Shown: in pieces, positions 49,112 to 60,181 of the stretch
How positions within the stretch are numbered: the first letter of the stretch is position 1
How the letters are laid out: each line of letters begins with the position of its first letter
Assembly (NCBI GenBank): GCA_021234155.1
Contig: JAJEKV010000072.1
Coordinates: forward strand, 5,247,620 to 5,311,619
Reading direction: 5' to 3'
DNA from: Isoetes taiwanensis
Lineage: Eukaryota > Streptophyta > Lycopodiopsida > Isoetales > Isoetaceae
Length of the DNA: 64,000 nt
Notes under the pieces: generated by a model
What the model was told of the DNA's origin: nothing
The model's input: only the letters and a program-made list of their open reading frames with translations
The model's database searches: none
Position numbers and translations under genes: made by a program

Positions 49112-49696
49112 TGTTTGGGGTCTGGGTTCGGGAACTCCTGGAAGACAGCCCTCTGTGAGGACCCGTGGATCTAACAGGAGAGTCCGGGGGACTATGTCAC
49201 GCGGGATTTGCTGAAAGAGAAGAAAAAGAAGAGAACAGAACAAATGAGAGAAGGATGATAAGCTTCCTTGATATCAATGATGAAAATACATGAGCTCTCG
49301 CAATAGAGAGAAAACTGAAAGGAGACAAGACTCAAAACTCATCTAAAAACTTATGAGCTAACTCTACTCATATATATAGTACAATGGCCTTGGGCCCAAT
49401 ATAGACACTCTGACTGATCTCGGTGCCGACTCACGGAAGGAGGCCCGATTCAGGTGAATGTTGGCGGTGCCTCTTGAAGTGCCTAGAATCACGCCGACGC
49501 CGACGCTGGCGGTGGCGACGGGTCACTTGTCCGAGCGGGCCTCTTGGCAACCAAAGGCTTTGATCAAGCGGGCCTGCTTTTTAGTCTTCTCGTGGAGGCT
49601 TGGATGTCTCACCCGGTGGTTGACCGAGGATCTTTGAGCTTGACCTCGTCTCGATGTATGCATGAATAGTCCTGCACCGGGAGGCACAGACTAACA
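49112..49696 (-). repeat. 3' LTR of the gypsy element (left copy)
   Basis: 585 bp. It aligns over its full length with 59610-60181, with small indels (for example extra G in GGAGAGTCCGGGGGAC). It holds a TATATATAG stretch near 49372. Confidence 0.92.
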
Positions 49697-49710
49697 CTCC
49701 CCCACCAAAC
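49697..49710 (-). promoter_or_regulatory. Polypurine tract of the gypsy element
   Basis: On the minus strand TTTGGTGGGGGAG directly precedes the LTR start TGTTAGTC. Such tracts prime plus-strand DNA synthesis. The position confirms the minus orientation. Confidence 0.7.
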
Positions 49711-51366
49711 GACACTCGAGTGAAGAAAAAGGAGGAAGCGTTTGGGAGGGCTGAAGCCATCGGGCCGAAAGTGATCCTCACGGGAGTGAGGACGGCCCCA
49801 TTATGGTACCGGGCCGATGAGATCTTGGCGTGATTGAAGAGCTTGAGGTGTGTCTTGGCCAAGGGCGGGATCAGCATCAATAAGAAAACGAGAGCGTACC
49901 ATGTCTTCAAGTGCGCCGTGGGCGCCCAAGAAATGTCCGACACTCCATGAGGAGACAGTCCGAAGGCCAAAGGCACCAGACTGGCATTTGGATTGCGATG
50001 AAAAATGGGGCCATTTGCCGATTTAAGGAGCTTAGCAAAATGCATTTGAGGGCGGCGCAAAATCCTTTGAAGATGGACGAGAAGGATTAGGTGAGGTGGA
50101 GGCGCTCGCAAGAAGGTGTTGAAACCATGAAGCGCATCCGGCGGCCGCTTTGCCAACCACGCCATTAGCAATGTAGATCCAATTGGTGGTGTTGTCCGTA
50201 GTAGCACCTTCTTCCCAATGTGATCGGGCCGAACAAAACGTGGATCCCACCGAGATCCGTCGAGATCTGAGGTGGTGTCCAGCCGCATGACCATCCATGA
50301 CCTTGGTCCAAAAAAGGAAGGCGCCAATCGGTCGGGAACCTCGGGCGTGGAGGTACACCCGTGGGAAGCATAGGGAGAAGGAACCATGCCCGGTGGGGTG
50401 GGTTCTTGGCGATCTCCCCTGAATTGACCGACAAGATCCGGATCAAGTGCGACACCAACGATCCCAAAGAGAAGCGAGAGTCGAGAGTTGACAGAGGGCT
50501 ATTCCATCCCATGGGGACCGCCTTGCTATCCAAAAGAGCCTCATGAATCGATTGTAACCAAATGGTGGTGTCTTTGCATATAGACTTGTGCATAGGGAAG
50601 ATCTTCTGATGTCCCGGATACTTCTTAATTTGTTGCAACCGCTTCGCTTGCCCGAGAGAGATAAATGATTGGCAAGTTCGGGCATGTACTCGATGAAAAG
50701 TTTTGGTCCGAAAGCGGATCCGCAAGATATGGATTGTTATCCCCGAGCACCCATTGCGCAGATGGGGTCACCCCGAAAAAGTCGGGCGCGGCCCATTGCC
50801 AAAGTTTTCCCCGTCACCACCGATAGAAATCATGAAAGATATAAGCCATGGGCTGAACCACGCTTGAAAAGTGAGAAAGTCCGGATCGGCAGACAAGTAT
50901 GAGATCAAAGACAACAAGGGCACAACACAACCCTTTGTCTTCAATGGAGAGTTCCAAAACCGAAAAAATCAGCATCGCCGCTGGGATATCCACAGGGCCA
51001 TCACCGCGTGCCACTTTGAAAGGAAGAGGTGGCGCCGAGCAACCACATAATCATGATAGCAGGGAGGGAGCCGGGAAGTCCACCGGCATTCTCGTGGAAG
51101 AATTGAAATCAAGGCCAAGTTTGGTTTGAGCCTCATCGCCAGATCAATAGCTTGCCGCAAATTGTTGTTCGAGATCACGGATCCTATTTTCCTTTTTCAA
51201 GTAGGAGGCGTGGATCGGTCACGGACCCGCAGCCGAAAGGATTGACCTGGGAGGAAGATTTCCCGGTGTATTGAGACGAAGCACGGCAATCTCCGCGTCA
51301 TCGAGTATTTTCTACGCTTTACGCACCTCCTCGTAGTCGATCTTGAAGAGAGGTGATCCGAGAGGT
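49711..51366. other. Gypsy element 3' region without a recognised gene
   Basis: Several long overlapping frames exist on the minus strand (for example 50387-49581 and 50725-50165), but none shows a domain, and one runs through the LTR border. It may be the decayed 3' part of the extra coding region or untranslated sequence. Confidence 0.4.
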
Positions 51367-52677
51367 TCAGGTAGAAAGCCGAGCTGGCAAGGAGGCAACT
51401 TGAGCGTCTCGGGCTGAAAGATTTTGAACTTGAGTGCGGAAGTTTTCACACAGTTCCGAGTACAAGGCATTGAGTTTAGCAATATCTTCATCCTTGGTAC
51501 TCAGGAGAGCAGCTTTGGACTTGTTATGCTCCAATAGAGTCTGAATTTCTGACTGGAGCTGAGCCTGCTGATCCGCGAGTTGGCTGACTTGAGCTTGTGT
51601 ACTCTTGAGATCCGCATGAGCCTGTAAGAGAGCTTCATGCTTGTCTTGAAGTTTGGCCTCCAAAGTTGCAACTTGGGCCGTTGCTGCTTGAAGGTCTTGG
51701 TGTACCGCATCAGAGGCCTCGAGTGCCCGTTGAACCCCGCTCATAAGAGCGTCTTGGGATTCCTGTAACTTAAGTGCAGCAGCTTGAGCATCCTGCTGAT
51801 ACTGATACAACAACTGACGAGGGTGTTGTGGTGGTGGAACTGGCTGTTGCCTGGTGTGGGAGGTTTGGGAAAAATGGTGGGAAGTGGATGGTGTAGCGGA
51901 GGAAGAAACAGTGACATGAGTGTGACTGTGGTCATGACCAGGGGAAGATGGGCGTGATGTGCCAACTTGGTGATTGACTGGAAGGGAGCGCTGAGTGGAA
52001 GTATGAGAATTTGGTGGTGTGGGAGGGAAGTAATGACGGATGAGGGCTTGAAAGTGCCCTCCCACAGAAACTTCAGAAATGGAAGTGGTACCCCGAAGGC
52101 GGTCCATTTCTTGGAGAAGACGATAGAACATCATTTGGGGCCAATCTATGTGGTGCTTGGAGTGTGTAGCAGTAAGGACCAGGTTATAGAAAGGCTTATT
52201 GATATGGGTGTTCTTGATAGAATACCCCAGGAATTTGCGCCACAAAAATTTCACAAAGGTCTCATGAGGCTTGTCGATATTGGTCAGACGATGGACATTG
52301 GCGTGATAAGCAGGTGCGCCAAACTCTGTGACATCAATATCCTGTATAGCAGACCATGATACACAAGGAGTGTGCAAGGGAATATGAAATACCTCAGAAA
52401 TCAAGTGTTGAGTCAATGAAATAGTGGTGCCATCGACCACGCGATGGTGTACCCTGGCGGGCTGTTAACAATATTAGCGATGAATTGCCGCGAATCGGGG
52501 ATTTGGAGCCGGAAGTTCCATTTGAGAAAATTCGTAAAGCTGGTGTCGTTCAGCGACTTCTTTATTGGGGCCAACAAGGGCTTCACGGAAAGTGGGCGTC
52601 AAGAAGGATACAGATGCAAAAAGAGCCGGATCCTTGGGAGCAGTAGCTTGAAGTGTAGAAAATCTTGGGGCAGCCAT
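51367..52677 (-). pseudogene. Extra ORF of the gypsy element (unknown domain + coiled coil), two in-frame stops
   Basis: A single minus-strand frame runs from the ATG at 52677 (MAAPRFSTLQATAPKD) to 51367, about 436 codons, and is broken only by two TAA codons close together near 52471-52460 (around IHR*YC*QPARV). The first part (VVDGTTISLTQHLISEVFHI to VGGHFQALIRHYFPP) resembles the putative plant transposon protein domain found in many plant gypsy elements; this is a tentative match. Next is a Ser/Pro/His-rich linker and then a long coiled coil (QVATLEAKLQDKHEALLQAH, SQLADQQAQLQSEIQTLL). It lies after integrase in sense orientation, where some plant gypsy lineages carry an additional ORF of unknown function. 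Both stops could be single C-to-T changes of CAA. Confidence 0.6.
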
Positions 52678-53178
52678 GGGAATGATTTGCAGAACGAAAA
52701 GAGATGCCAAAGGCAGAAGATGAAAGTCGAGCACGGAGGATGAAGGCGCAGAGGAACGAAAAGGTTTGTTTTAGGGCGCACAACTGGAGGTGAAGAGGTA
52801 TGAAGAGTGCGAAACAGGAACCGTTGATGATGCCAGGTGTCAAAAGATGCGAAGAAGGGGATTGAGAGGCAAAAATTTGGCTAAGTCCCCAAAAACGTGA
52901 GGGAGAAGCAATGAACGGTGAGGATGAGACGTGAAAGAAAGATCGGATGTGACAGATGGCAAAGGACACCCATTAATGTTCGACGGGCGTGGAAAGAAGG
53001 AATGGCATTCAATGCTGGCAACTCGAAGTGGGATATCATTAAAAGGAATGTGTCAGAAGGTACCATGGCTAGATATGCGGCGGGAAAACAGATTCTCATA
53101 TTAAAAACAAAATTTGCATTGCAAACACGTTGGCGATTTGTGTGATTGGTCCACGTCGACAAGAAGTGCCTCAGTTGG

Positions 53179-53187
53179 CTATATAAG
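53179..53187 (+). promoter_or_regulatory. TATA box of an antisense unit in the gypsy element
   Basis: CTATATAAG on the plus strand, 28-36 bases before the ATG at 53215. Position and consensus only. Confidence 0.45.
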
Positions 53188-53214
53188 ACGAACCGAGAGA
53201 AACGAAGGCATCCG

Positions 53215-53481
53215 ATGGCGCTCAGTATGGCGGCTGCTGGTTTCAACGAAGATTGCACCATGCCGACGAACTGTCAGGAGTGGATCACTTGTAAGATGAA
53301 TTGTCTGGATCTCTGGCGCTGCCACAACCGTGGCATTCGCATGGACGGCTGGTGTGCCGGGATGGCTGAACATCCCGACCCGAAGACCAACGGGATGGAG
53401 GTGGTTCTGCACCTTCGCTGGGATCCGGAGCAGAACCTCTACCATCTCCTCCGCATCACCTCTGCTCCGAACCCGGAGTAG
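53215..53481 (+). CDS. Small Cys-rich antisense ORF in the gypsy element
   Basis: An 88-aa frame on the strand opposite to gag-pol, starting MALSMAAAGFNEDC. It has six Cys with spacing C-x5-C-x5-C-x3-C-x5-C-x10-C, ending at the WC of MDGWC, followed by NGMEVVLHLRWDPEQNLYHL. A second ATG four codons in (53227) is also possible. A TATA box lies just upstream and the frame ends before an AT-rich stretch. No family was recognised. It lies between integrase and the extra sense ORF, where some plant gypsy elements carry antisense genes. It is unproven that it is expressed. Confidence 0.4.
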   Translation: MALSMAAAGFNEDCTMPTNCQEWITCKMNCLDLWRCHNRGIRMDGWCAGMAEHPDPKTNGMEVVLHLRWDPEQNLYHLLRITSAPNPE

Positions 53482-53675
53482 AGGGTTTTTCCTCTTAGGA
53501 CTTAGTAGATAGGGCTCTGAGCCCGTTTTTGTATATAGGGCAGTGCCCATAGCGGAAGTAGCTGGGCTGTGCCCACATTTTGTAAAAAATCTCCACTATA
53601 ATATAATCTACCGCCTTTCTAGTCACTTTCTGTGGTGTTTGATTCTGGAACTGTCTCTGTGTTGGAATGTTCACT

Positions 53676-54832
53676 TTACGGTCTTTGAAATGCTTTGAGA
53701 CGAAAACCATTAACTAATGTAGGTAATGGAGTGCCATCTAATTCAGCGAGTTGGAAAACACTTGGTCTAACCACGTGAACAATTTGATAAGGGCCAAGCC
53801 AACGAAACTTGAGTTTACCCGGAAAATTTTTGTACCTGGAATCATAAAGAAGAACCAAATCTCCTTGTTTGAATGTTTTTGTCTTCAAACGTTTGTCATG
53901 TAAAGATTTTTGCAACTGTTGTCCATGAAGAACACGAATATAAGCATCCTCGCTGAAGTTCATCCAACCTGTTCTAATTGATAGACCCGTTCTTTGAGAG
54001 CGGTGGTGGATTATGAGCGTGAGCTAGTTGAAAACGGAGTGTTGGAAGGATGAATTCAAAGGGCATGAGAGCTTCCCTGACCATAAACCAATTTAAAAGG
54101 AGTGTGACCCAGAGCAATCTTGAAACAAGTATTGTAGGCCCAAAGAACAAAGAGGAAGTTTTGTCCGCCAACTGGTATGGGAAGCGTCACAAATTTTCTT
54201 GAGAATGGTGACCAGAGTTTTGTTGGTGCTTTCTCCCAACCCATTGCCTTGAGGATAGTAAGGTGTGCTCTTGTGATGATGTATCGGAGATAATCCGTCG
54301 GCTCTTTGATAGTATGATTGATGAAATGAACACCACGGTCACCGACCAGCTCAGGTAGGGCAGCCGGCGCGTGATGATTTGTTGATAGAGGACTCGGCCG
54401 CGTTTTGCAGCAGGTGTTGTCCGGAAGTGCACAAGCTTCCGCCCATTTGGTGGCGTGGTCGCTGAGAACCAGAATGTATCGGCACGAAAGTGTGCCGCGA
54501 GAGGGTCTATAGGTCCCACAAAAGTCCATTCCCCATTTGTGAAGGGAAGTGGCGGGCGACCGGCGCCAAGGGAAGAGCGCCACGGGCGTATGCCCCACCA
54601 CCGGCAAGCGCCACACGTCGGGCGTGGGGCGTGAGCATCTTTAAAGAGCGTGGGCCAATAATACCCGGCGAGAAGGATTTTGCGCGGCCGTGGTGTCACC
54701 ATGAAAATGACCACCACCGAGCCCTTGATGAGCTTCTCGAACAATGTCCGGAACTTCATGAGGGAGAACACGGCGTCGGCTGATGGTGTCCTTACCCTTT
54801 TGTAGAGATGTCCGCAACCATGGTGTAGTCAC
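53676..54832 (-). pseudogene. Gypsy integrase, frameshifted
   Basis: An N-terminal HHCC zinc region near 54790-54590 (REAHQGLGGGHFHGDTTA, then CGACRWWG) is followed by the catalytic core (WGMDFCGTYRPSRG, ILVLSDHATKWAEA, VGDRGVHFINH), YNTCFKIALGHTPFKLVYGQ, and the C-terminal GDLVLLYDSRYKNFPGKL with FRWLGPYQIV. No chromodomain is evident. Integrase inserts the cDNA. The reading changes frame several times (near 54690, 54300 and 54000), so it is not functional. Confidence 0.85.
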
Positions 54833-54960
54833 GGACCTCGCGGAGAAATTGATGGCGGCGGATTGTCGCCATGTGAGAGAGCCGTCTCATCTTACTCGGT
54901 GGAAGAGCACCGTGAGGAGGTACTGCTGAAAATCATGAAACCAATGTGGTGTTGCCGTGA

Positions 54961-56300
54961 CTAAAAAGAGTTGAGCATCGGGAAAGGCATTCGAGACCCA
55001 CATTTGCGGATCATCCGTGTGGATGCGTGAAAGATAATCCGAACAACATGAGATTTGCCTGCCTTATGAACGATTTCAAAAGGAGCAAATTCTTGGAGAA
55101 GAAGGACCCAACGAGCAATGCGGCCCGTGGGCGTGGATTTGTTGATCAAATAGAGAAGTGCTTGGTGGTCCACAAAGAACTTGATTTGACTGCCCAAAAG
55201 GTAATGACGGGCGTTGGACACGTAAAATGAGACCCAAAGCTTCACGCCCGTAAGCGAGAATAGTTGCGCCGCTGAGAATTGAGTTTTCTACCGGCATAGC
55301 GATTTGGTTTATCGGTGTGCGATCATATTCTTGAGATAGAAACGGCTCCAATAGCAAACGCCGGTGACATCGACATGAACGTGGAAGGGCTTGTCCCATT
55401 GAGGAGGGGACAAGAACCGTGCTCGAGTAAGCAAAAGCTTCATTTGTTGGAAAAGACTTCACTTTGGGAATTCCAAGCCCAGGTGGATTCGTCACCCGTG
55501 AGTTTATGAATGGGATCTGCAATGGCTGCCAGTCCAGGTATGAAGGTGGAGTAATAATTGACCTTTCCCAGGAAAGAGCGTGTCTCTTTGATATTGGCTG
55601 GTGCTTGAGCTTTGAGCACACAACTGATTTTGGCAGGATCAGTGGTGATTCCTGCTTTGCTGACAACATGGCCTAACGAGACACCGTAGTGACGCGAAAA
55701 GGTGCATTTCTCAGGATTGAGACTAATGCCGGACTCATCACATTTCTGAAAGACGAGTTCCAATTTATCCAAATGGTCAGCCATGGAACTGTAGGCAGAG
55801 AAATCATCTTGAAAAATTTGCAAGAAGGGTTTTTCCTTCATGAAATCATGAAAAACGGAGAGCATGATGCGTTGAAAGGTTGAAGGAGAGTTGGATAATC
55901 CAAAAGGAACCACCTTGTAGGCAAAAAGTACTTACCCGGGTGGTGAAAGTGGTCTTGAGTTGATCGATTCTTTGATGGAGATCTGATTGTAGCGAGAGAA
56001 ACCATCCATAAAGGAGTACATCTCATGTCCGCCACTTCTTCCGTAACTTGGTCCGTGAAGGGAAGTGGAAAATGATCACGCCCGTGGCCTAGATTGAGTT
56101 TCGATAGTCCACAATGCCTTGGATCTTACCATTGTGCTTAAGGGCAATGACGATAGGGCTCACCCATTCGAATGTTTGACCTCATAGATCAAACCCGCAA
56201 AGAAGGAGTTTGTCAATTTCCGCGACGCGATCACGGTAATTAGGGTTGAGCCCAATCGCCGCTTGCTACCGTCGGGTCGCATCGATTTGGTAGGAATGGT
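54961..56300 (-). pseudogene. Gypsy reverse transcriptase and RNase H, frameshifted
   Basis: From right to left: GLIYEVKHSNG (about 56200), MYSFMDGFSRYNQISI (about 56020), VPFGLSNSPSTFQRIM (about 55910), the catalytic box FLQIFQDDFSAYS, GHVVSKAGITTDPAKI and TRSFLGKVNYYSTFIPG. These are standard Ty3/gypsy reverse transcriptase blocks. RNase H follows with FFVDHQALLYLINKS and FAPFEIVHKAGKSHVV (about 55190-55040). The usual Tyr of YxDD is replaced by Phe. Frame breaks occur near 56160, 55920 and 55450. Confidence 0.88.
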
Positions 56301-56912
56301 GAGTTCCCCCAAGCTTTTGTTGATTCCCCAAGATCTTTGTAACTCCGTGCTTAAAATGTGTTTGAATTTTTTGAACAAACGTGGACGGCCCGATACGATA
56401 AGGAGCCTAAGGTTTGCAAAGAATGCGACGAAGTTGATTGTTGCCAACATCCACAATCTCGACTTCGAGTCCGAATATGGGGTATGACTTCAAAGATCCC
56501 GGACAATGTGTGCGGAGGAGGTTGGAGCATAACCGATCGCGGCACTTTGGCGTGGTGAAAAAGAGAGGTTGCTCGGTGTCATCTAGCGGTGGTTGCTTCA
56601 TGACGTGTACATCAACAGGGGAGTTGCGTATGTGTCGGCCCAAAAAGTGATCTCACGCGTTGGATTGATTGCAAGGAGCCGTAGGGGTCAAGCAAGGCGC
56701 CCACAAACTGTCCCGATCAAGAGTCATTTCTCCCCAAGGATCAAAGATATTCGGTAGGGATGACAGAGGCGCCGCCAGGGGGAGCCCGAACTTGATAAAT
56801 ATTCTCGAGCCGCCTTCGTAATCGCGTCCGAGAGAGGGTTCCGCATTGTCAACCGAAATGATCCCCGCCTCGCTTGCAAGTCCATGGTGGCATTGAGATG
56901 ACCGTCGGATGA

Positions 56913-57575
56913 CTAACCGTCCGCGGCCCAAAGAATGGATACTTTTGCCCGGGCGGAGAAAGGGTCTTCCCACCAGCATTTCATAGTCACCGGATCTTCG
57001 CCAAACTTCCAAACTCCAAATTCCATGGGAAAGCGGAGATCACCAATGTTGATGTGAAGAATAGGTGTGACGCCTTGAGGTCTCGTGATATGGCCATTAG
57101 CCAATTTGATGTCATATGGGGCACGAAAGAGTTGTGTGATGCCCATTTGTTTGCGGAGTTTATCCGTGATGAGATTGACTGCACTACCTCCATCGATTTG
57201 AACATGGTTGACTTGCTGATTTCCCACCGCTGCATGGACCGTGGGTGTAGAGGTAGGCTGTTCCCCAACTAAAACAGTTGGGAGTGGTAACTGGTCCTTG
57301 AGAGCAGGACAGAGTTTTAAAATGGTAGCCAAGCTTAAAGGAATTTTGATCTTGGCAAGCTCCTCTTGGAGTTCGAGAGGTACATGAGAAAAAGGATCTG
57401 CTGGTTCCAATCGGTGCTGGAGTGGGCGGAAAGCAAAGAACCTCTTTGAGTAAGTCAACCTCGGCTGCAATATTGGGATATGTCCGAGCCGCGGGAGGTT
57501 GAGATGTTGAAGGTGTATCTTGTCTTTGTTGAGCTCTAGTGGTGGCATGAACATTTGCCAATGTCGCGCCTTCAA
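56913..57575 (-). pseudogene. Gypsy gag-pol segment with aspartic protease
   Basis: A 220-codon open frame. The active-site region reads VQIDGGSAVNLITDKL at about 57206-57160, followed by IKLANGHITRPQGV and GDLRFPMEFGV, the flap and second hydrophobic region of retroelement proteases. The DGG in place of DT/SG is common in plant gypsy proteases. Flanking frames show breaks, so it does not connect cleanly to gag or reverse transcriptase. Confidence 0.75.
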
Positions 57576-58152
57576 ACAGCCTTTTGCATGAGATTCAAAA
57601 TGCTTTGGCTAACTTTGGGCATGACATTTGGCATGAGTTTTTCTAAGTCGGTGCAAAGTGAACCTTTTTTTCGCCCTCATGAGGAAGGGGTGTCAACCGC
57701 AAAGGCAAAAGTTGCGTGTCCTTCCGAATAATAGTCAAGGGACGTGATGCCTTGGTCCGGCGTGAAACGAGACCAACCCAATTTGACGGGTTGCAGGGAG
57801 GATTGAGTGCCCGAAAAATTTCCTCTTGGGCTTGTTGATCCAAATTGAGGTTGATTTGTCGGAGCCGGTTGATAGCGTGATTGCCGAGGCGCTCTTGGGG
57901 GCTTCTAAGAACCCGGTCGCGGGCCTTGTTTGCCATTAGCTAGCCGAGTTGGTAAGCCGTGAGGCGGACCGATGTGGTCTGATTGGTACCGTGAAGTCGC
58001 ACTGAACCTCGTGGAAGTTGAGGACACGCCGTGGGTGGTATGACCTCATTCTTGACAAAGATGATAACACCGAGCTTTAGAAGGATCAAAAGGAGGTCGC
58101 TGGTTGGATCCCCGGTTGGTCCCGCGGTCGATAGAGTTGCGTGGATCGCACC

Positions 58153-58892
58153 TCAAGAGGTGGTCACGAGCAGTGCGCGATTGTGGGTGAGGTGTGGTTT
58201 TGCACTTCTGATAAACCATTTTGTTGGGCGAAACGGTGTGGGATGAGTGCGAGTGCACTCTTCCGTGGCATGATTGCACATGTTGCATCGCTTGCAATGA
58301 GGCGGGCCATTGGTGGAGTTGCACTCATTGGCCAAATGGCCTTGATATTTGCAAATATGGCACCAGATTTGACTACTTGGCTGGATTAGCGTGTTGAGGC
58401 TGAATGACGTTTGTGGAACCATGACGGGTGGAATGAACGGGAGCTCTTGAAGAGCCACGCCGCGGGAGGAAACATTGACGGAGTGATTGACAAGGTCGAT
58501 AGCCTGCTCCAAAGTTTTTGGACGCAGGTATTCAGTCATGAGTCGAATAGCGGGAGGAAGTCCTTGGAGAAACCGCACCAAAATGCGCTCGCGGTAGGGT
58601 ACTCCTTGAGCTTGCTTAGCGAATGTGAAGTCGATCCATAAAATCCTCGCATCTCAGCGGGCTCTTGTTGAAGTTCATTGAGTTGCTTGAGATGAAGTTG
58701 ATCATCATCCCGTGGTCCCGTGAATGAGAGAGAAAAGCAAAGTCGCATTTCGACCGGGGCTTGTTTCCAATGGCTTTTGTTGGACATGAGCCATTGATGA
58801 GGAGAGCCACGCAGTGGTGGAAAAAGATGTGAAATTTCGGTTGAGGTTGCGCGTGCCCATTTAGGGCAGCCTAGAGCCTCAAATTCTTCCAT
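58153..58892 (-). pseudogene. Gypsy gag with two zinc knuckles, frameshifted
   Basis: A capsid-like stretch (LHLKQLNELQQEPAEMRGFY, then after a frame change VRFLQGLPPAIRLMTEYLRP) is followed by two CCHC knuckles at 58255-58362: CHICKYQGHLANEC and CKRCNMCNHATEEC, both C-x2-C-x4-H-x4-C. Gag packages the RNA. The proline-rich frames upstream (58913-59390) may be the gag N-terminus. Confidence 0.82.
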
Positions 58893-59609
58893 GTGGGCCC
58901 GAGCACTTTGGTCTAGCGGTTTGCCTTTAAGTTGCCAAAGGTGGGATAAGTCGGGCCGAGTCTAAAAGGTAGATGTGAAAGTGCTTGGGCTGGACAGAAC
59001 AGGATAGTGAGGATATTGAGGTTGAGGTGGATTTGGCATTGTGCCCTGACTAACCCCGATGAAGGGGGATGACTGCTTGAGAAACCGGGCGTAGCCGAGC
59101 ATTGGTTTTGAGATCGGTAAGGTTGTAAACAGAAGAGCAAAGTGGGAAACGTAGGGAAAGGATATTCCGGGCAGCGAAAGGAGACATGTGGATAGCCATG
59201 CCCACCCGGGGAGATGATGGTTACTTGAAAGAGAGGCGTATGGCCCGAAGAATGATGGATGTAGGCATGTTCGGGGGTATGAAAGTACGGTTGAGAAGGT
59301 TGAGCCGGATAAGGCCCGGATAGTGATGAGGGACCGAGGTTGTGAGCAATGTTTGCACGCTTGGGGCGGGAACCGGGACAGGACCGACACGAGGGGTGGG
59401 TGGCGCGGACCGAGCCCTAGACCTAAGATGGCCTCCCTCTATGTCATAAGCGATCCATACATGTCGCGGGTCAGCTTCCCCGCACGATGGCGTCCGCGAG
59501 ATGCCGTTCGAGAAAGGAGTTCTTCCGGCGTGAAATTACCATTACGCATACATGGCGCATGTAAGAAAGTAGGAGAAAATCAGACCCGGCAAGTAGCCAT
59601 GCGGCAAAG

Positions 59610-60181
59610 TGTTTGGGGTCTGGTTCGAACTCGGAAGACAACCCTCCGGAGGACCCGTGGATCTAACAGAGAGTCCGGGGACTATGTCACGGATTTGCTG
59701 AAAGAGAAGAAAAGAAGAGAACAGAACAAATGAGAGAAGGATGATAAGCTTCCTTGATATCAATGATGAAAATACATGAGCTCTCGCAATAGAGAGAAAA
59801 CGAAAGGAGACAAGACTCAAAACTCATCTAAAAACTTATGAGCTAACTCTACTCATATATATAGTACAATGGCCTTGGGCCCAATATAGACACTGACCGA
59901 TCTCGTGCCGACTCTCGAAGGAGGCCTGATTTGCAGGTGAATGTTGGCGGTGCCTCTTGAAGTGCCTAGAATCACGCCGACGCCGACGCCTGGCGGTGAC
60001 GGGTCACCACTTGTCCGAAAGGCCTCTTGACAAACCAAAGGCTTTGATCAAGCGGGGCTGCTGCTTAGTCTTCTCAGTGGAGGCTTGGATGTCCCACCCG
60101 TGGTTGATCGAGGATCTTTGAGCTTGACCTCGGTCTCGATGTATGCATGAATAGTCCCATGTGCGGAGGCACAGACTAACA
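59610..60181 (-). repeat. 5' LTR of the gypsy element (right copy)
   Basis: 572 bp, matching 49112-49696. It ends CTAACA, directly followed by CAATG, the right target duplication. No standard TGG primer-binding site was recognised next to it. Confidence 0.92.

Larger units (their letters stand above)
49112..60181 (-). mobile_element. Ty3/gypsy LTR retrotransposon, 11.07 kb, nested in the LINE
   Basis: LTRs at 49112-49696 and 59610-60181 start TGTTTGGGGTCTGG and end GACTAACA on the plus strand. The flanks are a perfect 5-bp repeat, CAATG (49107-49111 and 60182-60186). Genes read on the minus strand in the order gag, protease, reverse transcriptase, RNase H, integrase, which is the Ty3/gypsy (Metaviridae) order. 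The 5' LTR is therefore on the right. A purine tract, GGTGGGGGAG on the minus strand, adjoins the 3' LTR as expected. About 4 kb lies between integrase and the 3' LTR and includes an extra coding region. Frame changes are frequent, so this copy is not autonomous, while the LTRs are still very similar. Confidence 0.95.

Noticed and set aside
49581..50387. 268-codon minus-strand frame
   Set aside because: It runs through the LTR border, is Pro/Ser/Arg-rich without a domain, and competes with other long frames in the same GC-rich segment.
52583..53261. Minus-strand frames rich in Phe/Ser/Cys
   Set aside because: They overlap the extra ORF or the antisense ORF in other frames and have no start or domain support.
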